A DNA stretch of 64,000 nt from CAVQCA01 sp963763115 (lineage in GTDB: Bacteria > Pseudomonadota > Gammaproteobacteria > UBA9214). This document shows positions 7,714 through 17,589 of this stretch, piece after piece; within the stretch, counting starts at the first letter, position 1, and each line of letters opens with the position of its first letter. The DNA is taken from NCBI GenBank assembly GCA_963763115.1, contig CAVXNM010000061.1:7801-71800 (forward strand), written 5' to 3'. The notes below the pieces were generated by a model. The model saw only the letters and a list, made by a program, of their open reading frames with translations. It was not told the DNA's origin and searched no databases. The translations under genes were made by a program, and so were the position numbers.

Positions 7714-10374
7714 CTACGGCAGGTTCCAGGCTTGGGCGGCGGTGCCGTTGCAGTCCCAGAGCTGGAGCCGTGTGCCGTCGACCGCGCTGCCGCCCGTAAG
7801 GTCAAGGCATCGACCGGACTGCGGGTTCACGAGACGGTTCTGGATTCGCCAACGCCATTCCTGGGCGCCAGTGCCGTTGCAGTCCCAGAGCTGGATCGGC
7901 GTCCCTTTGGCCGTAGCCACGCCGGTGACGTCCATGCATTTGCCGAAAACACGCAGCGTCCCGTCATTGCTGTGCCACGCCCAGTTCTGTGCACTCGTCC
8001 CGTTGCACGTCCAGATCTGGACCGAAGTGCCGTTGTTCGTGCCCGCACCGGCGTCATCGATGCACTTGCCACCGTCGCCGCGGATCGGACCGGCACCCCG
8101 GTACTTCGCCTTGACCACCGACGGCGTGTCGAGGTTGTAACCGGCATCCATCGACTGGGAGAGGCGCACGTATTGCCCCTCGGCCCAGTTGAGCGGGGAG
8201 GCGCTGCCCGTCGGCCGCCCGAGCGCGAAGCAGGAAACGTCCGAGCGATCCCAGATCTGCTCCGGGGCGAAGTAGCCTTCGTTGGTCGCATCGGCCATCG
8301 ACTGGAGGTAGACGCTGGACGAGCGGCCATTCGCGAGTTCGTACTCGCCGCGCTCGCCGGAAAGGACTGGCCACAGCCGTCCGTAGCGATTGACTCCGTC
8401 ATGAGGCCTGCATTCGCTGACATTGACGGTGTTGGCGGGAAATCCGCTGCAGTCATCGTTGCTCTCCCCGTAGTTGTCATGGTTGTAGCGGTGGAAATAG
8501 ACGTCGCCGCTCATCGTTAGCTCCACCGTCGAGTTGCCGTCAGACGCCGAGGCGGTCGGCGAGAGCGATGTCGCTACGCTGGAATCATTGGGCAGGCGCT
8601 CGCCTAGCCGGACGAGTTCGAGAAACCCGAAGTCGGCGACGTCATGAGCGACGTAGCTGCCATCTATGAAGCAGAGATGGTCGCTCGTATCGTTCGGGTT
8701 CGACGTCTGGTCGATGCGCTCGTAGTACTGATGGTCACCCCAGAAGCCTTTAGTCGTGAACGTCCAGCCGGCGAGACTCGACCGCCACGAGTCGGCCGTC
8801 GACTCCCAACTGGCGGCGCTGGCAGTGTCACCGTTCTGGCGGGCGATGTCCGCCGCCGCAACGAGGCCGGCGATCTCTGCCGCGATTGACGATGGCGACT
8901 TGCCGAACTGCTCCTCCCAGCGCTCCGTCGTGTCGGGTCCCGCCGCCTGGACGTGGTTCGCCGTCACCTTGATCTTCTGGTAGGTGACGTTATCAGTCAG
9001 GCCGGTCATCCAGGCCAGCAGGATCGCAAACGAGTCCTGGTCGAGCTGCTCGCAACAGCCGAGCTGCTGCGCCGTCGCACCGCTGATCCCGCTCACTGGG
9101 CTGTAGCGCGGGAACGCGCCGGGCGGATACGTCATCCCAGCACCGGAGGTGTTAGTGCCGATGTATTGGCTGTTCCACATGAACTGCGCCATACGCAGTG
9201 CCTGTGCCGGATCGCCTGCAGCGATCACACCCGTCGCCTGCTGGTACAGGTCCCGACCCCACACCCGGTGGTACCCGTCGTTGAGGTTGTCCCCATTCGT
9301 GAAGTCACCCCAGGGTGTGCCAAACGCTGCGACGCTGGCACCTGGAAACGTCTTATCCACGGCGGCGTGCAAGGTCATCGCGGCGACGTAGTAGGCGCGG
9401 CGACGCAGCATGTCGCTCGACACGCTGGCGGGTGCTGGGCTGAGTCCGTTCACGTAGCATTCCCAACCACCGCGGTAGGCGGATTCACGATCGGTGAAGC
9501 CTGCCGAAAGCGATCCGTTGGCGGCGGCGATTGCCGATGATGGGTCGCTGCCGTATCCCAGCGCGACAGTGAACGTCGTGTCGAGGCCGATGCTGCCGAC
9601 CTCGCCGCACTGCACGACATTGCCATTGCCGGCAACATTGTCGAAGTGGTTGTCGAGCACCCGGTCGGCGCTCAAGTCAATATAGCAGTCGCTCGCATTG
9701 CCCGAGTAGTCGACGTCATGGGCAATGAAGCCGTTCGGGCTTGCGACCTTAAGTGCCGAGACAACTGTCGTCTGCGACCCGAAGAGGGTCTCTGAACCGC
9801 TGGACATGAGCGCCGCGTTCGTCCCGTCCCACCAGGCGTTGTCATTAGCGCCGCCGCCAGCCATCGAAGGGTTCTCGAGTAAGTACAGCTGGTAGGTGCC
9901 GCCGTCAAGGGACTCGAAGTGCGTGCGGATGACTACTGTGCTCCGACTCGGATCAGTAATGTAGGTGTTCGTGATCTTGTATTTAGGCGTTGCACGCTTG
10001 TCCGTATTGGTAATTGTGTATTCGAGCGCTTTCTCGTCCGGCATCGAGACTTCGTGCTTAGTTGCGTCGCGCTCAAGATCCACGAAGGAGGCCCCGTCCG
10101 TGATAATGTACTGCATGTCCTGCATGTTGGGGACATCGAGGCGCGGATAGAAGACCTCGCTCGTGATCCCTTTCGCCACCGTGAACCAAACATTGCTGGT
10201 CGTGTCTGCCGAGGTGCCCACAGCAAGCTTGTTCCCTGTTGTCCATGACGCAGCACCGCCCGGCCCATCGCTTGCCGTTCCCGCTGCCACCGCCACACCT
10301 GTTAACACTGCTGCGAAGATGCTTCCCAGATAGCCGACGTTAAACTGCATTAGCGTTTGCTTGGCACGACTCAC
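7714..10374 (-). CDS. GH15 glucan 1,4-alpha-glucosidase with C-terminal ricin-type lectin domain
   Basis: This 886-residue secreted enzyme should release glucose from alpha-glucans. After a signal peptide (about 1-31) comes a beta-sandwich N-domain typical of bacterial glucoamylase/glucodextranase, then an (alpha/alpha)6 catalytic domain. That domain has GYHRVWGRDLYQQ, the general-acid region ERWEEQFG and the general-base region EGYFAPEQIWD. The last 130 residues are a beta-trefoil (CBM13/ricin B) with three repeats, each ending in the QxW pattern (SAQNW, GAQEW, AAQAW). The start is GTG at 10374 because AGGAGG lies 6 bases upstream; no other start has such a site. The GH15 plus CBM13 layout and the codon use are reminiscent of actinobacterial or soil gammaproteobacterial enzymes, so recent acquisition is plausible. 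Confidence 0.85.
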   Translation of the reverse strand: MSRAKQTLMQFNVGYLGSIFAAVLTGVAVAAGTASDGPGGAASWTTGNKLAVGTSADTTSNVWFTVAKGITSEVFYPRLDVPNMQDMQYIITDGASFVDLERDATKHEVSMPDEKALEYTITNTDKRATPKYKITNTYITDPSRSTVVIRTHFESLDGGTYQLYLLENPSMAGGGANDNAWWDGTNAALMSSGSETLFGSQTTVVSALKVASPNGFIAHDVDYSGNASDCYIDLSADRVLDNHFDNVAGNGNVVQCGEVGSIGLDTTFTVALGYGSDPSSAIAAANGSLSAGFTDRESAYRGGWECYVNGLSPAPASVSSDMLRRRAYYVAAMTLHAAVDKTFPGASVAAFGTPWGDFTNGDNLNDGYHRVWGRDLYQQATGVIAAGDPAQALRMAQFMWNSQYIGTNTSGAGMTYPPGAFPRYSPVSGISGATAQQLGCCEQLDQDSFAILLAWMTGLTDNVTYQKIKVTANHVQAAGPDTTERWEEQFGKSPSSIAAEIAGLVAAADIARQNGDTASAASWESTADSWRSSLAGWTFTTKGFWGDHQYYERIDQTSNPNDTSDHLCFIDGSYVAHDVADFGFLELVRLGERLPNDSSVATSLSPTASASDGNSTVELTMSGDVYFHRYNHDNYGESNDDCSGFPANTVNVSECRPHDGVNRYGRLWPVLSGERGEYELANGRSSSVYLQSMADATNEGYFAPEQIWDRSDVSCFALGRPTGSASPLNWAEGQYVRLSQSMDAGYNLDTPSVVKAKYRGAGPIRGDGGKCIDDAGAGTNNGTSVQIWTCNGTSAQNWAWHSNDGTLRVFGKCMDVTGVATAKGTPIQLWDCNGTGAQEWRWRIQNRLVNPQSGRCLDLTGGSAVDGTRLQLWDCNGTAAQAWNLP

Positions 10375-10978
10375 GTGAACCTCCTACCTCTCTCCCCGTC
10401 AGGTATACGCCTATACGGCACGCGCATAGGCAACCCGAATTCCAGAGGAACCAACATGACCGTCGCATTTCGCTCATGCTTTTCCATTAGCTTAATCATT
10501 GACTTAAAGACTCAAAGGCACGTTCTTCAAGTAGCTCATAGGTTGCACGTTTATCTTTAATCCGTGATCCAATTCTGCTCTCGTTAATTTCCGATTTCCT
10601 CCACGCAGGAAATCAATTCCTATTGCAATTTCGCCAATGAGTGTTCGGACAGCACGACAAGGCCTTCTGATCGTCTTTTTCCGGCAAAACCGTTACGTAC
10701 TTATAGCGCGCCCTTGGAGGTGCTGCCATACGGGAACCTACGTAGACGACGCGCCTTGGAGATGGAGGCCTTTAGGGATCTAAACTGATCTATCCAAGTA
10801 GGTCAGAATTAAATTCCTTCGATCAAGCACACCATTTAGCCTCCGCGCAATTCCGACCGCATACATAAGTACTAATACGGATTTCCGCTCTTGCATCTTT
10901 GTGATAGCGTTTGTCGCAGGGTGAGGTCCGTGAAATCTCGCTCTACGTTTTGCATGTGTTTTCTTTTCACGGGATTGC
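10375..10978. other. Divergent intergenic region between the glucoamylase and the radical-SAM unit
   Basis: About 600 bp without a convincing gene. It holds the glucoamylase ribosome-binding site (AGGAGG just right of 10374) and must contain the promoter of the small-protein/radical-SAM operon. It is visibly more AT-rich than the genes on either side. I see no riboswitch-like fold by eye, in particular no clear cobalamin box. Confidence 0.4.
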
Positions 10979-10990
10979 AAGGGGTCTGAC

Positions 10991-11302
10991 ATGACTGACA
11001 TAGATATCAAGGAACTGGCTGCTCGCTTGGACAAGATCGAAGACCATCTGAAAGCACGCATTCCCGGAGGTGGTGTGACCGACCCACCCCCCGACCCTTG
11101 GAGCGGCTGGTTTCCACGCTGGCCGCGATTCTCCTTCCCCTTCCCCTTCCCGTTTCCACAGCCGGGCGACCCCTCACCCATCGATCTGTCGCGGCTAACT
11201 CGCGCACAGCTCGATGTGACCAAGGAGATGCTCAAGGCCGAGCGTTTCCGGCTGGATGCGATGGAGAAGCTGCTAGACGAGCAGATCGCTGCAATCAAAT
11301 AG
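10991..11302 (+). CDS. Small protein with Pro/Phe/Trp-rich core, candidate substrate of the next radical SAM enzyme
   Basis: A 103-residue protein of no family known to me. Residues 1-24 form a charged amphipathic helix. Residues 31-63 are a low-complexity core rich in Pro, Trp and Phe, including PPPDPW, WFPRWPRF and four consecutive Phe-Pro dipeptides (49-56). Residues 64-103 form a second charged helix with coiled-coil spacing. AAGGGG (10979-10984) lies 6 bases before the ATG, an excellent site. The gene ends 22 bp before a cobalamin-dependent radical SAM gene on the same strand, so the two are probably one transcript. The arrangement resembles precursor plus maturase in RiPP pathways, but there is no leader cleavage motif and no Cys. 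It could also be a structural or anchoring protein. The role is inference. Confidence 0.6.
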   Translation: MTDIDIKELAARLDKIEDHLKARIPGGGVTDPPPDPWSGWFPRWPRFSFPFPFPFPQPGDPSPIDLSRLTRAQLDVTKEMLKAERFRLDAMEKLLDEQIAAIK

Positions 11303-11324
11303 GCCGAAGGACATACGGCATGCG

Positions 11325-12998
11325 ATGAATACCGTCCCGAAAAGAACCGCGGGGCGTCCGGTTCGCGTCTTGCTGGTGGGATTCCAAGACCAGGACAATC
11401 TCGGCTTGCGCTACCTGTATTCTGCGGCGCGCGAAGCGGGACATAGGCCCGCAGTCACGACGTTTTCCGAAGATCCCGACGTGCTCATCGCCCACGCGCG
11501 CAAAATGGAGGCCGACGTGATCGGCCTCTCCCTCATCTTCCAGTACATGACCCCGGCATTCGGCGAAATCATCGCCGCCCTGCGGGCAGCCGGTATCACG
11601 GCGCATATCACTATGGGGGGCCATTATCCGAGTTTTGACTATGCCAAGGTGCTGGAAGAAGTCCCAGGGCTTGATTCCATCGTCCGGTTCGATGGTGAAA
11701 TCACGCTCGCGATGCTCCTGAACCGGTTGGGTTCCTGGGATGAATGGCGCGATCTCGACGGCTTGGCCTGCCGCCTTGCCGACGGGACCGTTCGCACCAA
11801 CAAGCTGCGCGTCCCGGTGGAGGATCTCGACGTCCTACCTTGGCCCGAGCGCGCCGATATCGACTATGAATCGAAACCACTCGCGACCGCTTCGATCCTA
11901 GGTAGCCGAGGTTGCCCATGGAACTGTAGCTTCTGCTCGATCCGGCCATTCTACGAGCTACAGGGCGGCAAATTGCGCCGGATGCGCCGGCCCGAGGATG
12001 TGGTCGCAGAAATGCTGGACCTCAACGAACGTCGGGGTGTGTCGCTGTTCCTTTTCCAGGACGACGATTTCCTCGCCACCGGGCGGCGCGCGCGGCAATG
12101 GGCCACGGACATCGCTCGGTTGATTGTCGAGAGCAGGGCCAACGAACGGATTGCGTTCAAAATAAGCTGCCGGTCAGACGAGGTCGACGAGAATGTGATG
12201 CGCGAACTTTTACGCGGTGGTCTCACCCATGTCTATCTCGGCGTCGAATCGGGCGACATCAATGGGCTCATTGGAATGAACAAGAAACTGGAGCCGAGCG
12301 CACATTTGGCGGCCGGGAGGATCCTGAAAATGCTGGGCTTGTCCTTCGATTTTGGCTTCATGCTAATGGACCCGTCGTCAACCTTCGCGTCGATCCGCAA
12401 TAATGTCAACTTTCTCGAGACCTTCGTAGGCGACGGTTGGTCGATCGCGTCCTTTTGCCGCATGCTGCCCTATGCAGGCACGCCGGTGCGGGACCAGCTG
12501 GAGCAGGAGGGACGGCTCAGAGGCACAGATTTCCAACCCGACTACACGTTCCTTGATCCTAAACTGGATTTCTACTACGACTGGATGATCCGCACCTTTT
12601 ACCGACGCAACTTCACGACAGAGGGGCTGAGCCACGTGCTGCGTTACTTGAATTTCGAGGCGCGCCTGCGCTTTGGCACCGATCCGGCACGGCAGCAACA
12701 GCGGGCACGGATTCTGAAATTCTTTACCGCGCAGGCCAACAACGTGGCCTGTCGCGTGCTGCGGCTCGGCCTCGACCACGTGGAGCGAACGCCGCTCAAA
12801 GCACTTCGACCGGACGATGAAACGCTCCTCTCACTTTCGGCCTGGGAGGCGATGGAGGAGGATCGTCTGAGTCGCGAAATCACGGGCTTCATTGCAACCG
12901 AGCCTGCGGGGACGCGGCCCGTGGCCGACGGTGGTTTCGATCGGAGTTGGACGGATCCCGGCGACACCCGGAAAGGCGTCGAACCGGTAGCGCATTAG
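11325..12998 (+). CDS. Cobalamin-binding radical SAM enzyme (557 aa)
   Basis: Residues about 12-140 form a B12-binding Rossmann domain: VRVLLVGFQD, then DVIGLSLIFQYM and AHITMGGHYPS. There is no DxHxxG, as is common in this enzyme class. The radical SAM barrel follows, with the cluster motif CPWNCSFC (Cys197, Cys201, Cys204) and a typical FQDDDFL strand. A C-terminal region of about 150 residues is unassigned. Relatives methylate or rearrange unactivated carbons in natural products, RiPPs, lipids or cofactors. Its only operon neighbour is the Pro/Phe-rich small protein upstream. A damaged second copy of its first 65 codons lies downstream at 13275. The enzyme class is firm; the reaction is unknown. 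Confidence 0.85.
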   Translation: MNTVPKRTAGRPVRVLLVGFQDQDNLGLRYLYSAAREAGHRPAVTTFSEDPDVLIAHARKMEADVIGLSLIFQYMTPAFGEIIAALRAAGITAHITMGGHYPSFDYAKVLEEVPGLDSIVRFDGEITLAMLLNRLGSWDEWRDLDGLACRLADGTVRTNKLRVPVEDLDVLPWPERADIDYESKPLATASILGSRGCPWNCSFCSIRPFYELQGGKLRRMRRPEDVVAEMLDLNERRGVSLFLFQDDDFLATGRRARQWATDIARLIVESRANERIAFKISCRSDEVDENVMRELLRGGLTHVYLGVESGDINGLIGMNKKLEPSAHLAAGRILKMLGLSFDFGFMLMDPSSTFASIRNNVNFLETFVGDGWSIASFCRMLPYAGTPVRDQLEQEGRLRGTDFQPDYTFLDPKLDFYYDWMIRTFYRRNFTTEGLSHVLRYLNFEARLRFGTDPARQQQRARILKFFTAQANNVACRVLRLGLDHVERTPLKALRPDDETLLSLSAWEAMEEDRLSREITGFIATEPAGTRPVADGGFDRSWTDPGDTRKGVEPVAH

Positions 12999-13274
12999 CG
13001 TATCGACCTCCCCGTGACGAACCCGGAACAGCGGGCCTGATGAGCCAATTGGAGTTTACCGCCATTCACCTCATTTGGCACTCACTCCCTGAGGGACAGC
13101 GGCCATCTATAGACCCTGCCCTCCACTCTTTATAAATCTAGACTTCCAGGATCGCGAACTCGCATCTTCCCGCCCGCCATCCTGTAAAATCCGAAGTCAG
13201 GCTCACATAGGCATTATTGTGGAATCAATAGACAACAATCGCGTTCGGTAAAACCATTAACAGAGTCAAACAAC

Positions 13275-13472
13275 AAATCTCGGTTTGCGCTACCTGTATT
13301 CTGCGGCGCGCGAAGCGGGACATAGGCCCGCGGTCATGACGTTTTCCGAAGATCCGACGTGCTCATCGCCAACGCGCGCAAAATGGGGGCCGATGTGATC
13401 GGCTTCTCCCTAATTTTTTCATTACATGCCCCCGACGTTCGGCGAAATCATCGCCGCCCTGCGCGCAGCCGC
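13275..13472 (+). pseudogene. Broken second copy of the radical SAM gene (B12 domain only)
   Basis: From about 13275 the sequence nearly repeats the 5' part of the radical SAM gene (from about 11394): LRYLYSAAREAGHRPAV is legible, then a lost base and a few substitutions break the frame. Similarity stops at about 13472, where an IS3-type orfA fragment begins on the other strand. The genome therefore once carried at least two paralogous copies in tandem, and an insertion or deletion removed most of the second. The 5' end of the gene (about 24 codons) is also missing from this copy. Confidence 0.75.
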
Positions 13473-13551
13473 CACTCAAACCATGCTTGCGGCACAACTC
13501 CTTGACTGGCACACCGGCCTGCGCTTCGGTAAGTCGCTTCTTCATGCCCAC
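13472..13551 (-). pseudogene. IS3-family OrfA fragment
   Basis: The frame MKKRLTEAQ then AGVPVKELCRKHGLS is the N-terminal helix-turn-helix start of an IS3-type OrfA. A short internal stretch between the two pieces is missing relative to usual OrfA proteins. It stops at the junction with the radical SAM remnant. Only about 26 codons remain. Confidence 0.55.
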
Positions 13552-13767
13552 TTTCTCCTTTGAAGGCGCACTTTACTAAGATCACCGTGGCAGTGAAAGT
13601 GGGGGCAACCCACTCACTGAACAAACAGCATCTAGTTAAAATTGGTTCACACGTTCTAGACTATGACTAATTTTTGAATCGGAATAAACCAAGGGTCTTA
13701 GGAAGCAGATTGCATGCTAACATGCGTTTGCTTCTATGTATAAAGGCAAAAACAGGTACTAAAAAAA

Positions 13768-14085
13768 TTCCAAGATCAGCGCAGCCCGGTTTCGTCGTTT
13801 GTTGAAGGCCTTTGCCTTGGATCTGACGGCCAGTGACACGGCCAGGTTGATCGGCATCAGTACGCGGTCGGTCAATACGATTTACTGAAAATGCGCCGGC
13901 GCATTGCTGAGTATTGTGAAGCCCAGTCGCCCTATTCGGGAGAAGTCGAGCTGGATGAGTCCAACTTTGGTCCGAAGCGGATTCGGGGCAAGCGGGGTCG
14001 AAGGGCTGGCAGCAAGACCATCGTGTTTGGTGTGTTCAAGCGCAATGGCCATGTCTATACCGAGATTGTTGTCCCCCGCAAAAAT
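13768..14085 (+). pseudogene. IS1595-family transposase, broken at both ends
   Basis: The frame reads KISAARFRRLLKAFALDLTA then RLIGISTRSVNTIY, shifts by one base near 13887, and continues MRRRIAEYCEAQSPYSGEVELDES with GKRGRRAGSKTIVFGVFKRNGHVYTEIV. The ELDES segment holds the first acidic catalytic residue and the small-domain pattern of ISXO2-like (IS1595) transposases. The 3' half is absent after about 14085. It is non-functional. Confidence 0.65.
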
Positions 14086-14141
14086 TGGTATTCAAAGTTC
14101 CTGAACGTCTGGAATCGCACCTTCACGAGTGATATGGCATT

Positions 14142-15238
14142 ATGTTAGCCATCATGGACGGTGCCCGAACACTAATTCAGCTGCTTCGTGACCTGACCTG
14201 CTTCATCTGGCTGCTGCTGCGCCGCCAAGGCGCACTTGCCGCCGAAAATCTCTTTCTGCGTAAACAATTGGCGATGTACCAGGAACGCGACCTGAAACCG
14301 CGCCGTCCGGATACGCCGCTCCGGGTGGCGCTCGTGCTATTGTCTCGGCTGTTTGACTGACATAATGCGCTGGTGGCTGTCAAACCCCAGACCTTGGTCC
14401 GATGGCACCGTCAGGGTTTTCGCCTGTTCTGGCGCTGGAAGTCACGCCCTGGGCGACCACGGATACCGCCTGAGTTGCGTGCACTCATCCGAATCTTGGC
14501 GCAAGACAATCCGTCGTGGGGTGAGGAGCGTATCGCCAACGAGCTGCTGCTCAAGCTCGGACTTCGATATCACCTCGTACGGTACGTAAGTACATGCCAA
14601 AGCATCCGCGGGGACAACCGCGTGGCGACCAACGTTGGTCCACGTTCCTCCGCAACCACGCCGCCGCTATTCTGGCCTGTGACTTCTGTACCGTCGTGAC
14701 GGCAACGTTTCGACTACTCTATGTATTGGTCGTGATCGAGCGCCAAACCCGCAGGGTTGTACATTGCGGCGTAACGCTCCATCCGACAGCAGCGTGGACG
14801 CTGCAGCAACTCCGGGAAGCCATCCCATCGGGCCATGGCTACTGCTTTCTTATTCATGATCGCGATAGCATCTTCTCGTCCCAGCTCGATCAATCCGTTA
14901 TTCGCATGGGACTGTGCGTGATCAGGACTCCGCCTCGAACGCCACAAGCGAACAGCCTTTCTGAACGAGTCATCGGTACGCTGCGCCGAGAATGTCTTGA
15001 CTTTCTAATCCCACTAACGGAGACGCACCTGCGTGGCATTCTGAAAGAATGGGTGGCACACTACAACCGAGGCAGGCCTCATACCAGCCTTGGGCCAGGA
15101 ATTCCGGACTCTCCCGCTGGTCTGCCCGTCGCACCACACGACCATCGGCATCACATTCCGCGCCACCTCAAGATTGTGGCTCACCCTGTTCTCGGCGGTC
15201 TGCACCATGAATATGGCTTGGCACCCAGGGCCGCATGA
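14142..15238 (+). pseudogene. Integrase-core (DDE) transposase with two frameshifts
   Basis: Three consecutive open segments in different frames make one transposase. The N-terminal helices (LRRQGALAAENLFLRKQLA) are followed, after a stop/shift near 14357, by KPQTLVRWHRQGFRLFWRWK. A further shift near 14580 leads to the rve domain. Its catalytic residues are all visible: LACDFCT, IHDRDSIF and NSLSERVIGTLRRE. The tail VLGGLHHEYGLA is the normal end of this family. The residues are intact but the reading frame is not, so activity would need suppression of both shifts. A much smaller remnant of a related element lies at 27984-28130. Confidence 0.7.
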
Positions 15239-15239
15239 A

Positions 15240-16804
15240 TTATTGCTGGGCCCAGCGGGTAGTGCGAGGCGCAGTCGCTCCAGCAACAACTTCAGTTCCT
15301 TGGGTGGTTCGGTGTAGCGGGTCAATTGAATGGTGCGACCATCGGTGGTCGGGATTTCGACATCGATCATCTGCACGGCAGCAAATTTATCCAGCACGCT
15401 GCGCGGCGTCAGTCCGGGTGCATGCGGGCGCATAGACTGCGCCAGGATGACGTGCAGGCAGTAGGCCAGGAAAGCGATGAAGATGTGGGCTTCGATCCGG
15501 AGATCGAGCTGATGGTAGATCGGCCGGATCGCCAGATCCCCCTTGAGGTTGCGGAAAGCTTCTTCGATTTGCGTGAGCTGCAGGTAATAGCGCCACAGCT
15601 CAGAGGGGTCGCTACCCGTGAGGTTGGTGCGCAGCAGATAGCGGCCTTCGCGACGGCGTATCTGCTTGAGCTTGTCGCGCTTGAGGCGGTAGGTGAAGCG
15701 TGGGTTTTGTTTGTCGACCTGCACCTCGACCAATCGCCAGCCGCTCGGATACTGACTGCGTGCCGCCCCGAGCTTCATCAGCAGCTCTTGGTGGGTGAGT
15801 GTCATTTCGGACACCTGTTTCAGGCACGCCCAGAGCCGCTTGAGTTGACGCTGTCGCATCGCCCGTTCCTTGGCCACACGATCGGCGCTTTGGGCAAACA
15901 CGTACAGTTCGCCGTCCTGCGGTAAGAGTTTGACCTGCACACCGGGCCGGGCCTCCTGCCAGGGCTCGCGCAGCGTGGTCTTGTCCGCGGTGTTGCCGGG
16001 CAACACCTCGTAGGCCAGCGGCAACCCCTCTGGCGTGACCACCAGCGCGATGACCACCTGCACGCAGTCGGGGCGCTTGTCGCGTGAATAGCCGAACCGG
16101 CGTTTGCCCTCTTCCCCGAACGGCGGATTGGCTTCGAAGTAGGTGCTGGTCAGGTCGTAGAGCAGCACATCGAATGCGACGTTGAACAGATCACGCCAAC
16201 GTCCCACGAGATGATTGAACAAGGCCGTCTTGTGTTCGAGCAACCTGTCATGACACGCGTAGAGCTTGTGGATCTCGGCCAAACCTTCATCGGCACCCGG
16301 CAGATCGGCCAGGGCACTTTGATCGAACCACTGCCGGTGCAGGCGCCATTCGCTGCCCGGCGAGACCAACCGATAGGCCACCAGCACAAACAGCACCTGG
16401 TCCCAGCGCGTCTGTTTGCGGCTCTTCGCTAAGCGTTGCGCCCAGAACCGGTCAAGTCCAAGCCGCTCCCACAGCTTCAGCGTCAACCAGCACGCACCCC
16501 ACATCCGTGGACGACACAGGCGCAACTGCGACAAACACAACCGCACGACCGACTCGTCCACCATGGCTTCATCGAGGCGATCTTCGGGAAACAGTGACAA
16601 CGAACGCAACTGCTCGGTGCGCTCGTCGAACACCTCGATTGACTTACGCCACGCCCGCTCCTGCGAGGAATTGATCTCGCCCAGATACAGCACATGCCGC
16701 TGCGAGACCCGTCCACCGGCGAGGCGGCGAGTCTCGACGATGCTCCAGTACCGGTGCACCTTGCCATCTTTCTTGCGAGTGCTCGCGCGTAGAAACATGG
16801 CCAC
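15240..16804 (-). pseudogene. IS1634-family transposase with internal and C-terminal losses
   Basis: A long open frame begins at 16804 and contains YWSIVETRR, the first catalytic region LLYDLTSTYFE and the C-terminal Y-(2)-R-type region IEEAFRNLKGDLAIRPIYH. This is typical of the IS4-related IS1634 family. Between NTADKTTLREP and WQEARPGV the protein is about 50 residues shorter than usual, and the segment missing normally holds the second catalytic Asp. After about 15240 the frame continues through the antisense of the neighbouring transposase and no longer matches. Despite being open for nearly 600 codons it should be dead. Confidence 0.7.
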
Positions 16805-16950
16805 CCATTATCCGCACATCAGTGCCAATGGAAACAAGCAAGGTCTGCACTACAGCGGGTTTTCGGTGGTTATCCACAAATCGTTCACTGTTTCGTAAGG
16901 GGAAAGTTTTTCGCTTTCGGCGAAATCAAAGGCGAATCCGCGAAGTTGGG

Positions 16951-17589
16951 CTAGGCATTCGTCTTTTATAGAACGCACAAATCGCTTTGCGAATGCGTTA
17001 CAGTTGGGCGCTCGTGCTGGGCACCGAATAGGCTTCACGCCCACTCGATCCAGATGCCCTCTGAAATCCTCTGTGTATTTTGTATCGAGATCCATGATGA
17101 GGTAACGACTGTTTGAAAGGAAACCCTCACTCACATCTGTCAGATTACGGACCACTTGCGCCATGAATGCACTATTGGGGGCCATGGTCACACCGGCAAT
17201 GTGCACGGAACGCGTTGAAAGATGGATGATAAACAACACGTAATAGGTCACCAGTCCGCGCGGCATCCAGACCTCAACCGTGAAGAAGTCCGTGGCAGCC
17301 ATCACGTCCAAATGCGCTTTCAAGAACGTCTTCCACGAAGTACGTTTCCCCCGCTCCGGCGCCGGTTCTATGCCATGCCTTTTCAATATATTCTTAACTG
17401 TGTTCGGTACAATGACGTGGCCGGGATTGGCGAGCGCACCTTGGATTCGATCGTAGCCCCAGGAGAGATTCTCCCGCGCCATGTGTAATACCAAATCGGT
17501 GATCTCTTGCGTGACGCGCGGTCGACCCGGCCCTTTCCTTGACATATGTCCACTTCTTCGCGATGAGCTTACGGTGCCAGGCAAGCAGC
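16951..17589 (-). pseudogene. Truncated second copy of the integrase-core transposase at 46982-48058
   Basis: About 638 bp are nearly identical to 47185-47822. Only a handful of differences are seen, including one extra T near 17538 that breaks the frame and a change turning the catalytic glutamate of NAFAERF into Lys (NAFAKRF). Both ends are cut: to the left the sequence changes abruptly before 16951, to the right after 17589. The copy keeps the first two acidic catalytic residues (ATDFFT, IMDLDTKY). It cannot act, but its near-identity shows that the family moved recently in this genome. Confidence 0.8.

Noticed and set aside
7732..8520. Open frame of 262 codons antisense to the glucoamylase lectin repeats
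   Set aside because: Repeats of the sense QxW motif produce the apparent repeats here; no ribosome-binding site and no likeness to a protein.
11120..11170. Phe-Pro low-complexity run as a sequencing or assembly artefact
   Set aside because: The codons vary (TTC/TTT, CCC/CCG/CCA), the frame is maintained on both sides and the ribosome-binding site is ideal, so the gene is kept as real.
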